Source: Bacillus smithii (lineage in GTDB: Bacteria; Bacillota; Bacilli; Bacillales; DSM-4216). From it: DNA of 64,000 nucleotides. The position numbers were made by a program, and so were the translations under genes. The stretch lies in NCBI RefSeq assembly GCF_001050115.1, contig NZ_CP012024.1, positions 228,001 to 292,000 of the forward strand, in the 5' to 3' direction. The number at the start of each line of letters is the position of its first letter. The first letter of the stretch is position 1. A model generated the notes under the pieces. It was given only the letters and a program-made list of their open reading frames with translations. It was not told the origin of the DNA and searched no databases. Positions 1 through 8,152 of this stretch are shown here, piece after piece.

Positions 1-649
1 GCGAGGAAGAAGTGATATGCACATAGCCGTCACGGTGAATTTCGGCGATGGCACATCTCGTTTCCATCGCCGCATGATCGGATGGAGAAAATGAAAAATT
101 TTCTTCAACGATCAAATCGCTTTCCAACCACCCTTTTTCCATGTTACCTTTGCGTATTTTGGTTCGGTTGGCGATATTCGTATTTGGTTCCGGATAAACA
201 CCTTGGGTACGCTGATAGGTATCGAGTTTTTCGTGTACAAGGGGCGCATCGCTTTTCAGTGCCTCGGATGGGGAATTAACTACTGGAAGAGGTTTATAGG
301 CTACTTTTATTAAATCCGCTGCTCGCTTGGCCAAAACCGGATGATCGGCAACGACGAGGGCTACCGGTTCTCCGTAGTAACGGACTTTTCCAACAGCAAT
401 GGGAGGACGGTCTTGTATCTCTTCACCAATAAGCGGAAGTTCGGGAGATCCGGTTAGAATGGCTCGAACACCTGGCACTTTTTGAGCTTCTGACGTATCA
501 ATTTTTTCTATTTTTGCGTGGCCATAAGGACTGATCACCATTTTGACATGCAACATGTCCGTTGATTGTTCATCCGCTGTATATTTTGCTTTTCCTGAAA
601 CTTTATCCAGGGCTTCTTTTCGGTAAATGCTTTTACCGATGATATTCAA
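1..649 (-). CDS. Molybdenum hydroxylase large subunit (xanthine dehydrogenase/aldehyde oxidase family), N-terminal part, runs off the left edge
   Basis: Reading the minus strand from a TTG at 649 gives 216 codons open to the window edge. The product starts LNIIGKSIYRKEALDKVSGK and continues with KYTADEQ, VPGVRAILTG, GKVRYYGEPVALVVADH and AKRAADLIKVAYKPLP. This is the a/b-hammerhead domain that opens the molybdopterin-binding subunit of xanthine dehydrogenase-type enzymes. A later part reads FSPSDHAAMETRCAIAEI, the usual entry to the Mo-cofactor domain. An AGAAAGGTGG site lies 9 nt before the TTG, which decides the start. These enzymes hydroxylate purines, aldehydes or N-heterocycles; the substrate cannot be told from this fragment. 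The FAD and FeS subunits are not in the window. Confidence 0.85.
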   Translation of the reverse strand, partial: MNIIGKSIYRKEALDKVSGKAKYTADEQSTDMLHVKMVISPYGHAKIEKIDTSEAQKVPGVRAILTGSPELPLIGEEIQDRPPIAVGKVRYYGEPVALVVADHPVLAKRAADLIKVAYKPLPVVNSPSEALKSDAPLVHEKLDTYQRTQGVYPEPNTNIANRTKIRKGNMEKGWLESDLIVEENFSFSPSDHAAMETRCAIAEIHRDGYVHITSSS

Positions 650-1046
650 TTTACTTTTCCACCTTTCTTCTAAATGTTAACGGTCATTGAATTTCTGAAT
701 ATATGAACCTGTTTTGATAATCGTCCGATCAATCTTTTTTTTATTGCAGGAAAATGGGGAAGGGGAATGGAATAAAAGGTTTAACTCATCCCATTTCAAT
801 TTAAAAAAATATCCCTGTAAGGGATCTTCTATATACTTAAACATATATTTTAGACGATTATTCTTTATTCCAAATGCTTCATTAAATGACTGAAATGGAT
901 TATTTACACTGTTTTGTTGTATAAAGGGAATATTGAATAAATTGGCCTGGGAGAAAGGAACAGGATGTTTAAATAAGAGCAACAGAATGAATGCAGAATT
1001 TTTTTAAACAAGTTTTCGGCGGGGGGAGAGGGTGGAGGGAAGCAAA
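650..1046. other. Intergenic stretch, no supported gene
   Basis: AT-rich sequence upstream of the molybdenum hydroxylase gene. A minus-strand frame at 677-982 (TTG start) is open, but it has no ribosome-binding site and its product resembles nothing I recognise. The stretch should hold the promoter of the molybdenum hydroxylase gene; I cannot pick out a convincing one. Confidence 0.4.
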
Positions 1047-1278
1047 ATGATAGAAAGATGGAAAAAGAGTGCGAGGCGGATAAGGAGAGAACTTCGTGTG
1101 CTGTATTAGCAATTTGACAACTGGTTTTTATTCCAATTTTTGGTATACATATGATCTGATCATCGTTCCTGTTGGAATCGTTCTTCTGTTAAAAATAATT
1201 GCAGGCGGTGTGTTGGGAGATTGTCCACATTTTCATATCGGGAATAAACGAATAGGAACGTTATATGAATGTAAATAG
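1047..1278 (+). pseudogene. Decayed DUF1232 (YkvA-like) small membrane protein gene
   Basis: An ATG at 1047 behind GGTGGAGGG (1031-1039) encodes MIERWKKSARRIRRELRVLY and then hits TAG. Past that, the family's hallmark pieces appear in other frames. FIPIFG (expected DLIPDFIPIFG) is in one frame near 1129-1146. DLIIVPVGIVLLLKIIAGGV is in another frame near 1150-1210, matching the family's DDLIIVPLGI helix. The middle 'DPRTPWYAK...AYALSP' section is missing. The gene therefore carries an internal deletion and at least two frameshifts or stops. A short GTG-started frame (1096-1278) spans only the tail and is unlikely to be functional. Intact family members are membrane proteins of unknown role. 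Confidence 0.75.
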
Positions 1279-1291
1279 TCATTTTTGAAAT

Positions 1292-1319
1292 AAAAAAGGG
1301 CGGAATGGAAACTTCCGCC
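1292..1319 (-). terminator. Rho-independent terminator of the XRE gene
   Basis: Read on the minus strand, GGCGGAA and TTCCGCC (1299-1305 and 1313-1319) form a 7-bp stem followed by a T run (A run at 1292-1297 on the plus strand). Confidence 0.75.
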
Positions 1320-1352
1320 ATCATCAAGAATACTTATGAATTGAATGACTTT

Positions 1353-1691
1353 TCATCGATTTTTCCATTCAAGCAATACTTCCAGCAAATGGAGAAAGAT
1401 TTTTTGATTTTCAATGCTCTGTGTTTGTAAGCGAGTGATGATTTGGGACAGTGTGTATTCTTGAGAGTTAGGATTTGGGTGGATTGAACGAAAGAGGTCT
1501 TCTAAAGAAATCTCCAGAGCCTTAGCAACCTTTTCGATGCTTTCCAGAGTGGCATTCTTTTCACCTCTTTCCAATTGTCCTATATATGTAGCGTGTAGAT
1601 TGGCTATATCAGCTAATTCTTCCTGGCTCAATCCCTTTTCTTTTCGAAAAGTTCGAATCCGCTCTCCAATAATCCTTGGCAATTCACTCAT
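1353..1691 (-). CDS. XRE-family helix-turn-helix regulator
   Basis: 112 residues. The N-terminal half (about residues 7-65) is a complete Cro/C1-type HTH: IGERIRTFRKEKGLSQEELA, then HATYIGQLERGEKNATLESI as the recognition helix and following segment, then KALEISLEDLF. The C-terminal about 45 residues are helical with no known domain and may mediate oligomerisation, in the manner of short SinR-like regulators. The ATG at 1691 follows AAGAGGTGG at the proper spacing. The gene is monocistronic, with its own terminator downstream. The target is unknown; the 720-bp region upstream, which carries tandem TCGAAATGAC-like repeats, is a plausible place for autoregulation. Confidence 0.85.
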   Translation of the reverse strand: MSELPRIIGERIRTFRKEKGLSQEELADIANLHATYIGQLERGEKNATLESIEKVAKALEISLEDLFRSIHPNPNSQEYTLSQIITRLQTQSIENQKIFLHLLEVLLEWKNR

Positions 1692-2412
1692 ATTTTACCA
1701 CCTCTTAGGTAACTGTAGCTTTAATCATTAAGCTTCCCAAGATACCATAGATATTCAAAATAAATTATGATATACTATAAATAGTATTTTCTGGGAAGGG
1801 ACGAGATGCCTATTTTATGTAGCAACCATGTCGAATGACGTCGAAATGACTAGAATTTAGGCATATCCGCCCATGATTTTGTTCTTAAATATCTTGATCC
1901 AAAATGGAATTTCAAATGATGGTATAGGTGCAATTTATTTTGGTCCCAAAACAATCAGAATTCTTTTAAGGACAGCATAGAGATGCTGTAAGAGAAGAAT
2001 GTTGGAATGATGTCTAATGAATGGGCAAGTGTAAGGATATGAAGTTGAATTTGATGGGCGGGAAAATGACGGCGCCAATGAAAAGACGGTTATAGTTGTT
2101 CTGTGATCGTGACTTCATTAAGTCACGGATAAAATGATGGATGAATTTTTTCTTCTTTTGCTCCTTTCTTTTTAATTTTCGCTAAAACTCAAGAGAATTT
2201 TTCTTTTCTTATCGAAGCAATAGGTTTAAAATGATCAAAGTATAAAAAATAATTTCTGGAATAATAAGGGTATTGCTAATGCAATGAACCATTTTGCAAA
2301 ATCATTGAAAGTTCATTACGGACAGTCACTATTGTAAGACGATGCCAAACAGTCAAAAATCTTAATAAAAGAAAGGGTAAGGGCTTAAAATAATTGGATT
2401 AAAGGAATAACA
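1692..2412. other. Long intergenic region with a tandem TGTCGAA-type repeat
   Basis: No open frame with a credible start. A direct repeat TCGAATGACG/TCGAAATGAC occupies 1831-1850, a 10-bp period. The first copy reads TGTCGAA (1829-1835), the core of the Spo0A box as known from Bacillus. A very short frame begins at 1806 after GGGAAGGG but has only 10 codons. The rest is AT-rich, with no hairpin I would call a terminator. Confidence 0.35.
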
Positions 2413-3234
2413 ATGATAAAACGAAAGTTCATGTATGCATTTATTTTGTTGTCTTTGTCAATCGTTTTGGTGGTGAATTACTATTCGTCTTTGGAATCGT
2501 TATGGATGCTTATCTTGATCCCTGCTGTTACGACCGTCATCTTATGCCCAACGTGGAAAGCAGCCATAACGGTTGGATTTTCAAGCTTCATTTTGATGGT
2601 GATAACCGAATTTGTATTTCATCGGGTACAACCTTCATTTCGGGATGCGGTTCATCTTATGATCACAGGAGCAGTGGAATGGATTATATTCATGACGGCT
2701 TCTTTTTTTCAAATCAGAACTGCAAAGATGATCGCGGAATTGGGAAATCTTGCATTAACAGACCCGCTCACTAAAATTTATAATCGCAGATATTTAGATT
2801 TGAATTTGGAAAAGAGCAGTTTGTTTCCAAACAAAGAACAGTCGATGACGTTGATCTTGTTTGATATCGACTATTTCAAAGCCATTAACGACACATTTGG
2901 CCACAATGCAGGAGATATGGTCTTAAAAAAAGTATGTAGAGTCGTTAAGGAAATCATTCGTGAATCTGACATATTTGTTCGAACGGGTGGAGAAGAGTTT
3001 CTGATTTTTTTGCAGGATTGTTCATTAGAACAAGGCATTAAACTCGCCGAGCGCATTCGAAAGACAGTGGAAGAGACGGACTTTGTATATAAAGACAAAC
3101 GGATATATGTAACGATCAGTGTGGGGGTCTCAAAATACAGCAAAGAGAAAGACTTGAAAGAGTTTACGGAGAAAGCGGATCAGGCTTTGTATCAAGCAAA
3201 AGAAACGGGACGCAACAAAGTGGTTGTCATTTAA
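2413..3234 (+). CDS. Membrane-anchored diguanylate cyclase (GGDEF)
   Basis: 273 residues. About four hydrophobic helices fill residues 5-105, without an obvious extracellular sensor domain. The GGDEF domain follows: LTDPLTKIYNRRYLD at about 115, LILFDIDYFKAINDTFGHNAGD with the metal-binding Asp, and the active-site loop RTGGEEFLIF. The GGEEF variant is competent in characterised enzymes. RESD sits exactly five residues before GGEEF, so an RxxD product-inhibition site is present. It should make c-di-GMP from two GTP at the membrane. No EAL domain. The gene stands alone, with AAAGGA ahead of the ATG and a terminator after it. Confidence 0.92.
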   Translation: MIKRKFMYAFILLSLSIVLVVNYYSSLESLWMLILIPAVTTVILCPTWKAAITVGFSSFILMVITEFVFHRVQPSFRDAVHLMITGAVEWIIFMTASFFQIRTAKMIAELGNLALTDPLTKIYNRRYLDLNLEKSSLFPNKEQSMTLILFDIDYFKAINDTFGHNAGDMVLKKVCRVVKEIIRESDIFVRTGGEEFLIFLQDCSLEQGIKLAERIRKTVEETDFVYKDKRIYVTISVGVSKYSKEKDLKEFTEKADQALYQAKETGRNKVVVI

Positions 3235-3260
3235 AAAAGAATGATTTTGAAAAAATGTTG

Positions 3261-3311
3261 AGATTGGGATCTTTGGAAGGGTAGTCAAATGATCTCCCAT
3301 CTTTTTTTTTC
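3261..3311 (+). terminator. Terminator after the diguanylate cyclase gene
   Basis: AGATTGGGATC (3261-3271) pairs imperfectly with GATCTCCCATCT (3291-3302), followed by nine or more T residues. Confidence 0.65.
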
Positions 3312-3915
3312 TGTAAAAAGACGGGTCAGAAGGTAGACCAAAGTGGATAGTCTTACTTCTCGAAATTTCTTTGAGAATACGTTAGAAATATGGTCAAAAC
3401 GTGAGAATCGTGTTTTCTGAATGAGAAAGTATTAGGAAATGGCTTTTTCTTTTCATTTGGTCGAAAAACATTTCCGGAGAATAAGCATCCTGTATTTTTG
3501 AAATATTCGATTATTATGTAATCTACAAAGACATGTTGCCTTTTTAAAAATATGGCAAATAAATTATAACAGTATATGGAAGAAAATAAAAAGAGAAAGT
3601 ACTCGTTCATTTGTGCGGTCAACTGCAAAAAAGATCTCGAATATGGTCGAAAAGGCTGGCTCCAACCGAGTCAGCTTTTTTCTAAACATAGGTATTGGGA
3701 GTTTTTTACTGATCTTTTCTGAAGATGATGCTTCTTTTTGTCGTTTTTTCGAAAAATTCTAACGAAATCTGTTTTCAATGGTACAATATAAAAAACAAAT
3801 GATTTACACGGCACGTTCGAAACGCTGACAGGAATTTTGATTAAAGAAGCAAAAGAAATCGTCAGATGGTTCATGGACAGTCCCCATTCTTTAAAAGTTT
3901 CGGAGGTGTTTTCGG
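3312..3915. other. Intergenic region ahead of acoR
   Basis: No supported gene. GGTCGAAAA occurs at about 3459 and 3645, and a related ATATGGTCAAAAC near 3389. A stem-loop with a T run is at 3654-3682. The last 100 bp contain an open frame without a start (GILIKEAKEIVRWF), which may be a remnant of a lost gene. Confidence 0.3.
3654..3682 (+). terminator. Isolated rho-independent terminator
   Basis: GCTGGCTC (3655-3662) pairs with GAGTCAGC (3668-3675), with one G-T pair, then six T. No intact gene lies directly before it on this strand, so it may end a lost gene or a small RNA. Confidence 0.55.
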
Positions 3916-5844
3916 GTGAAGATACGGCGGGAAGGGGTCAAAGAATTATGGAAACGCTTTATTTTTGAAAATGAATTAGATGATGAACTTTCTCCCATAG
4001 TGAAAGAGTCATGGATTCGATCAAAAAAATGGAAAGTCAACCCTTTTCAAGCGTTCGGTCCTATCAAAAAAATCGAAATCGAACGATATCAATCTCTTAT
4101 TGATTGGGCCATGCCGTTAATGGAAGGGCTTTATTCCATCGTAAAGGGTTCCGGCTTTTTAGTCATCCTTTGCAACGAAAAAGGTCAGCTGTTAAAATCG
4201 ATCGGTGACCCGGACACGTTGTTAATGGCTGAACAAATCGGTTTTGTGGAAGGAGCCGATTGGAGCGAACAATCCGTCGGCACCAATGCGATTGGCACAT
4301 CCATTGTCATGGATCAGCCCATTCAAATTTTTGCAGAGGAACATTATTCCGAAATTTGTCAATCTTGGACTTGTTCCGCTGCGCCGATCCATGATTCAAA
4401 AGGCAATATTATCGGCGTTTTAAATGTATCCGGTCCTTATGAAAAAGTGCATCCTCACACATTGGGAATGGTCGTTTCAGCGGTTAAAGCGATAGAGTAT
4501 CAAATGGCATTGAATGAAAATGCGGAAAAAAATATTATGATGCAAAGATTTCTTGAAGCGACCACCAACAATATGAAAGAAAGCATTCTCATCACCGACA
4601 CGGAAGGAAACATTATTAAAGCGAACGAACAACTGAAGAAACTGCTGAATCTTGACCCATCCGGTTTGGAAGGAAAAAAGATCCAAGAAATTTTTACAAA
4701 TCAAACGATCGTTTCCAATGGTCCCATCTATCTTCAAAATGAAGAACTGCATGTTGCAGTCCGGCCATCAAGAAAAAACTATCATGTTATGGTTGATAAA
4801 ATCCCCATTTATAAAGACAAACAATGGATCGGTTCGATGATCATGATGAAAGAAATTCATAAAGTGCGTCAATTTGTGAATCATTTATCCGGAAATCAAG
4901 CCAAAATTACATTCGATGATATTATTGGGCAGCATCCCCTTTTTATTCAAAAAATTCAAGAAGCGAAATTAGCGGCAAGGACGGATTCAAACGTTTTAAT
5001 ATTGGGAGAAAGCGGAACGGGGAAAGAAATGTTCGCACAAGCCATTCATCATGAAAGTGATCGAAGAAACAAACCGTTCATTGCCATCAACTGTGGTGGA
5101 ATTCCCCGTGATCTTCTGGGCAGTGAATTATTTAGCTATGTCGACGGTGCTTTTACCGGGGCCAAAAAAGGAGGAAGTGCGGGGAAGTTTGAACTGGCCG
5201 ACGGCGGCACTCTGTTTTTAGATGAAATAGGAGAAATGTCTTTGGAAATGCAGGTTCTTCTTTTACGGGTTATCCAAGAAAAAGAAGTGATGCGGATCGG
5301 CGGCCATAAAGTCATACCGGTAGATGTCCGAATTATCGCCGCTACGAACAAAAATCTTCGCGAGGAAGTCCAAAAGGGGAGCTTTAGAGAAGATTTATTT
5401 TTTCGGCTCCATGTCATGCCCATTACCTTGCCCCCTTTACGAGAAAGAAAAGAGGACATCCCGCTTCTGATCCGCCATTTTATTGATAAACTGAGCAAAA
5501 AATTAAACAAGCCGTTTCCGGACATCAGACCGGATTTTTTGCAAGCACTACTTCAATACGATTGGCCGGGGAACATACGAGAATTGCAAAATATTATAGA
5601 AAGAACGTTAAATCGACAGACAAAGCCGGTTTTATCGGCAAAAGATTTGCCGGAGGAAGTATTCCATCTGTTTTCCGGGCAAAAAGAAGAAAAGTCGTTC
5701 ATGCATAAAGAGGATATAAAAAAACAGGCTATTCTTCAGGCGTTATGCCTATTTCATGGAAATGTCACAAAAGCAGCCAAGCATTTAGGCATTTCCAGAA
5801 GCACGTTTTACAGACAAATGAGAAAATTTCACATTACTTATTAA
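3916..5844 (+). CDS. acoR: Sigma-54-dependent activator of acetoin catabolism, AcoR
   Basis: 642 residues. Order: a GAF-type sensor (about 65-200; SVGTNAIGTSI and a Cys-containing WTCSAAPIHD segment); a PAS domain (about 210-300; ILITDTEGNIIKAN); an AAA+ domain with Walker A GESGTGKE near 365, the sigma-54 contact loop GAFTGA near 411 and Walker B LFLDEIGE near 434; and a Fis-type HTH at the C-terminus (GNVTKAAKHLGISRSTFYRQ, about 614-640). The intact GAFTGA loop means it should contact sigma-54 RNA polymerase. GTG start behind GGAGGTG. It lies directly upstream of acoABC with the matching promoter and activator sites between, which supports the assignment over other GAF/PAS activators. Confidence 0.92.
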   Translation: MKIRREGVKELWKRFIFENELDDELSPIVKESWIRSKKWKVNPFQAFGPIKKIEIERYQSLIDWAMPLMEGLYSIVKGSGFLVILCNEKGQLLKSIGDPDTLLMAEQIGFVEGADWSEQSVGTNAIGTSIVMDQPIQIFAEEHYSEICQSWTCSAAPIHDSKGNIIGVLNVSGPYEKVHPHTLGMVVSAVKAIEYQMALNENAEKNIMMQRFLEATTNNMKESILITDTEGNIIKANEQLKKLLNLDPSGLEGKKIQEIFTNQTIVSNGPIYLQNEELHVAVRPSRKNYHVMVDKIPIYKDKQWIGSMIMMKEIHKVRQFVNHLSGNQAKITFDDIIGQHPLFIQKIQEAKLAARTDSNVLILGESGTGKEMFAQAIHHESDRRNKPFIAINCGGIPRDLLGSELFSYVDGAFTGAKKGGSAGKFELADGGTLFLDEIGEMSLEMQVLLLRVIQEKEVMRIGGHKVIPVDVRIIAATNKNLREEVQKGSFREDLFFRLHVMPITLPPLRERKEDIPLLIRHFIDKLSKKLNKPFPDIRPDFLQALLQYDWPGNIRELQNIIERTLNRQTKPVLSAKDLPEEVFHLFSGQKEEKSFMHKEDIKKQAILQALCLFHGNVTKAAKHLGISRSTFYRQMRKFHITY

Positions 5845-5850
5845 AGCAAT

Positions 5851-5915
5851 TGTTTCATTTTGTATCACATTGTTTCAATATGTTGCAACAAAGTGTTCCA
5901 TTTTGGAACACTTTG
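5851..5915 (+). promoter_or_regulatory. Candidate AcoR upstream activating sequence: phased half-sites plus a perfect palindrome
   Basis: TGTTTCA (5851), TGTATCA (5861), TGTTTCA (5871) and TGTTGCA (5881) share the pattern TGTNNCA and start exactly 10 bp apart, so all face one side of the helix. The last forms the palindrome TGTTGCAACA. Then comes an inverted repeat with 11-bp perfect arms, CAAAGTGTTCC (5889-5899) and GGAACACTTTG (5905-5915), around a 5-nt loop. The block lies 115-180 bp upstream of the -24 element, the usual place for enhancer sites of sigma-54 activators. The palindrome could also end acoR transcription, but it lacks a good T tract. Confidence 0.6.
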
Positions 5916-5948
5916 TTTGAAAAATAAGAGTGAAAACGAATATCAAGG

Positions 5949-5962
5949 AAAAAGCGTTTCCA
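5949..5962 (+). promoter_or_regulatory. cre-like site upstream of the aco promoter
   Basis: AAAAAGCGTTTCCA matches 11 of 14 positions of the CcpA consensus TGWAANCGNTNWCA. It sits inside a small dyad GGAAA...TTTCC between the activator sites and the -24 element. Confidence 0.35.
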
Positions 5963-6029
5963 TTTATTCCGGGGAAAATAATAAAATAATTCGTATTTTT
6001 CGACAATATGCGGTTTTTTTCTTATTTTT

Positions 6030-6045
6030 TGGCACATTTATTGCA
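6030..6045 (+). promoter_or_regulatory. Sigma-54 (-24/-12) promoter of acoABC
   Basis: TGGCAC at 6030, a 5-nt spacer, then TTGCA at 6041-6045: an exact match to the sigma-54 consensus. It is 48 bp upstream of the acoA start codon and downstream of acoR, which carries the GAFTGA loop needed to use it. Confidence 0.9.
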
Positions 6046-6056
6046 CTATCAACCAA

Positions 6057-6070
6057 TGAAAGCGTTTTAT
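6057..6070 (+). promoter_or_regulatory. cre-like site between promoter and acoA
   Basis: TGAAAGCGTTTTAT matches 12 of 14 positions of the CcpA consensus. It lies just after the transcription start, where bound CcpA would act as a roadblock. Catabolite repression of acetoin use is known in Bacillus; its action here is inferred. Confidence 0.45.
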
Positions 6071-6092
6071 TTCCGCAAAGGAGGAGAGCAAG

Positions 6093-7079
6093 TTGACGAT
6101 TTCCAGGGAACATCTTATTTGGATGTATGAAACGATGTACAAGATTCGTTATTACGAGGACAAAATGGCAGAAGCTTATGCCGAAGGAAAAAATCCTGTC
6201 TTTAATATCGGTGCAGGGCCTGTACCGGGTGAAATGCATCTGGCAACAGGGCAGGAACCGGCCGCAGTTGGTATATGTATTCATTTAACAAAAGAAGACA
6301 CTGTTTCGTCTCCACATCGTCCGCATCATCATGCCATCGCAAAAGGGGTTGATTTGAACAGAATGACAGCTGAAATTTTTGGAAAAGCGACTGGGCTCGG
6401 AAAAGGCAAAGGCGGACACATGCATTTATTTGATCCGAATGTGAAATTTTCTTGCGGAGGAATTGTAGGCGCCGGCATTCCACATGCATTGGGGGCGGCC
6501 CTTGCAGCGAAGAAAAAAGGAACGGATTCCGTAGCGGTGGCTTTTATTGGGGAAGGAGCTGCCAACCAAGGGGCTTTTCATGAGTCATTAAATATGGCGG
6601 CATTGTGGAATTTGCCTCTTATTGTTGTCATTGAAAACAATCAATACGGAATTTCTGTTCCAAAGTCATCATCCACATCCGTCTCCTCCAACGCTATAAG
6701 AGCCGCCGCTTATGGAATTCAGGGATATTATGTGGAAGAGAATGATCCGATCGAAATGTATAAAGTGTCAAAAGAGGTGGTAGAAAAAGCAAGAAAAAAT
6801 GGAGAACCAGCCATCATTGAAATTGAAACGTACCGTTATTTAGGACATTTCCAAGGAGATCCTGAAGTTTACAGAGATAAAAACGAAGTGACTTTACTGA
6901 GGGAAAAAGATCCGATTGTCCGAATGCGCTCCATCTTATTGACAGAACACGGAATAGAAGACATGCAGCTGGCGGAATTGGAACAAAGAGCGAAGCAAGA
7001 AGTCGATGCTGCTTATCAGTTCGCGCGTGAAAGTAAATATCCTGAACCGGAAGATGCTTTAAAAGACTTATTTGTCTAA
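6093..7079 (+). CDS. acoA: Acetoin dehydrogenase E1 alpha subunit (TPP-dependent)
   Basis: 328 residues of the E1-alpha family. The thiamine diphosphate motif GEGAANQGAFHESLNMA ends in ENNQYGIS, and the HRPHHHAIAKG and GKGKGGHMH loops typical of two-subunit E1 enzymes are present. With AcoB it cleaves acetoin and passes the hydroxyethyl group to the lipoyl arm of AcoC, giving acetyl-CoA and acetaldehyde. The assignment to acetoin rather than pyruvate or branched-chain acids rests on the adjacent AcoR and the sigma-54 promoter. TTG start behind AAAGGAGGAG. First gene of the operon; its stop is 26 bp before the acoB start. Confidence 0.9.
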   Translation: MTISREHLIWMYETMYKIRYYEDKMAEAYAEGKNPVFNIGAGPVPGEMHLATGQEPAAVGICIHLTKEDTVSSPHRPHHHAIAKGVDLNRMTAEIFGKATGLGKGKGGHMHLFDPNVKFSCGGIVGAGIPHALGAALAAKKKGTDSVAVAFIGEGAANQGAFHESLNMAALWNLPLIVVIENNQYGISVPKSSSTSVSSNAIRAAAYGIQGYYVEENDPIEMYKVSKEVVEKARKNGEPAIIEIETYRYLGHFQGDPEVYRDKNEVTLLREKDPIVRMRSILLTEHGIEDMQLAELEQRAKQEVDAAYQFARESKYPEPEDALKDLFV

Positions 7080-7105
7080 TGATGGAAAGAAAGGAGCGGT
7101 CCAAA

Positions 7106-8125
7106 ATGCAAAAAACAAAACAGCGTTTGTTATCAGGAAATAAAGCAGTGGCAGAAGCGATTCGGTTAGAGTTGGAAAGAGATCCGAACGTGTTTGTGAT
7201 GGGAGAGGACGTGGGCGCATACGGAGGGATATTTGGAGCAACGGAAGGATTATTTCAAAAGTTTGGTCCTGAAAGAATCATGGATACACCGATTTCTGAA
7301 ACCGCTTTTATCGGAGCGGCCGTTGGAGCTGCTGCAGATGGAATGCGGCCGATCGTTGAATTAATGTTCGTCGATTTCTTTGGTGTTTGTATGGACCAAA
7401 TTTATAACCATATGGCCAAAATTCCGTATATGTCAGGCGGTCGAATCAAGCTTCCGATGGTGCTGATGACCGGTGTCGGCGGAGGATACAACGATGCTGC
7501 TCAGCATTCCCAAACCTTATACGCCACTTTTGCCCATCTGCCGGGAATGAAAGTGGTGGCGCCTTCGACTCCGTATGACTTGAAAGGCTTGATGATTTCC
7601 GCCATCCGGGACGATAATCCGGTCGTCTTTATGTTTCATAAAACATTGCAAGGACTGGGCTGGATGGATCAATTGGACGCATCCGTCGGACATGTCCCGG
7701 AAGAAGCGTATACAGTTCCGATCGGCAAAGCCAAAGTGGTAAGAGAAGGAACCGACATCACAATTGTGGGCATTCAAATGACGGTTCATCACGCTTTAGA
7801 AGCAGCGAAAAAGTTGGAGCAGCAAGGAATTCAGGCAGAAGTCATCGATTTGCGTTCGCTCGTACCTTTAGATCGCGAAACGATTCTTCAGTCGCTTAAA
7901 AAGACACATCGCTTATTGGTCGTTGATGAAGATTATTTATCATATGGCATGACTTCAGAAATTGCAGCCATTGCGGCAGAAGACGGTTTATATGATTTGG
8001 ATGCACCTGTCAAAAGATTGGCCGTTCCGGATGTGCCGATTCCATACAGCCGTCCACTTGAACAATTTGTTTTGCCGAATGCCGATAAAATTTTTCACGA
8101 AGCCATCAAGCTAGTAAATGAATAA
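7106..8125 (+). CDS. acoB: Acetoin dehydrogenase E1 beta subunit
   Basis: 339 residues. Transketolase central domain (GEDVGAYGGIFGATEGL, ISETAFIGAAVGAA, ELMFVDFFGV) followed by the C-terminal transketolase domain (about 205-330; EVIDLRSLVPLD). An in-frame ATG at 7079 overlaps the acoA stop, but AAAGGAG stands 9 nt before the ATG at 7106, and MQKTKQRLLSGNKAV is the normal beginning for this subunit, so 7106 is chosen. It forms the E1 heterotetramer with AcoA. Confidence 0.9.
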   Translation: MQKTKQRLLSGNKAVAEAIRLELERDPNVFVMGEDVGAYGGIFGATEGLFQKFGPERIMDTPISETAFIGAAVGAAADGMRPIVELMFVDFFGVCMDQIYNHMAKIPYMSGGRIKLPMVLMTGVGGGYNDAAQHSQTLYATFAHLPGMKVVAPSTPYDLKGLMISAIRDDNPVVFMFHKTLQGLGWMDQLDASVGHVPEEAYTVPIGKAKVVREGTDITIVGIQMTVHHALEAAKKLEQQGIQAEVIDLRSLVPLDRETILQSLKKTHRLLVVDEDYLSYGMTSEIAAIAAEDGLYDLDAPVKRLAVPDVPIPYSRPLEQFVLPNADKIFHEAIKLVNE

Positions 8126-8152
8126 AATGGATTTTTCATACAGGAGGTAGCC

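Noticed and set aside
677-982. Open frame of 101 codons on the minus strand
   Set aside because: TTG start without a ribosome-binding site, low-complexity AT-rich codons, no recognisable similarity.
7079-7105. Upstream ATG for acoB
   Set aside because: The ribosome-binding site lies after it and family members begin at the ATG at 7106.
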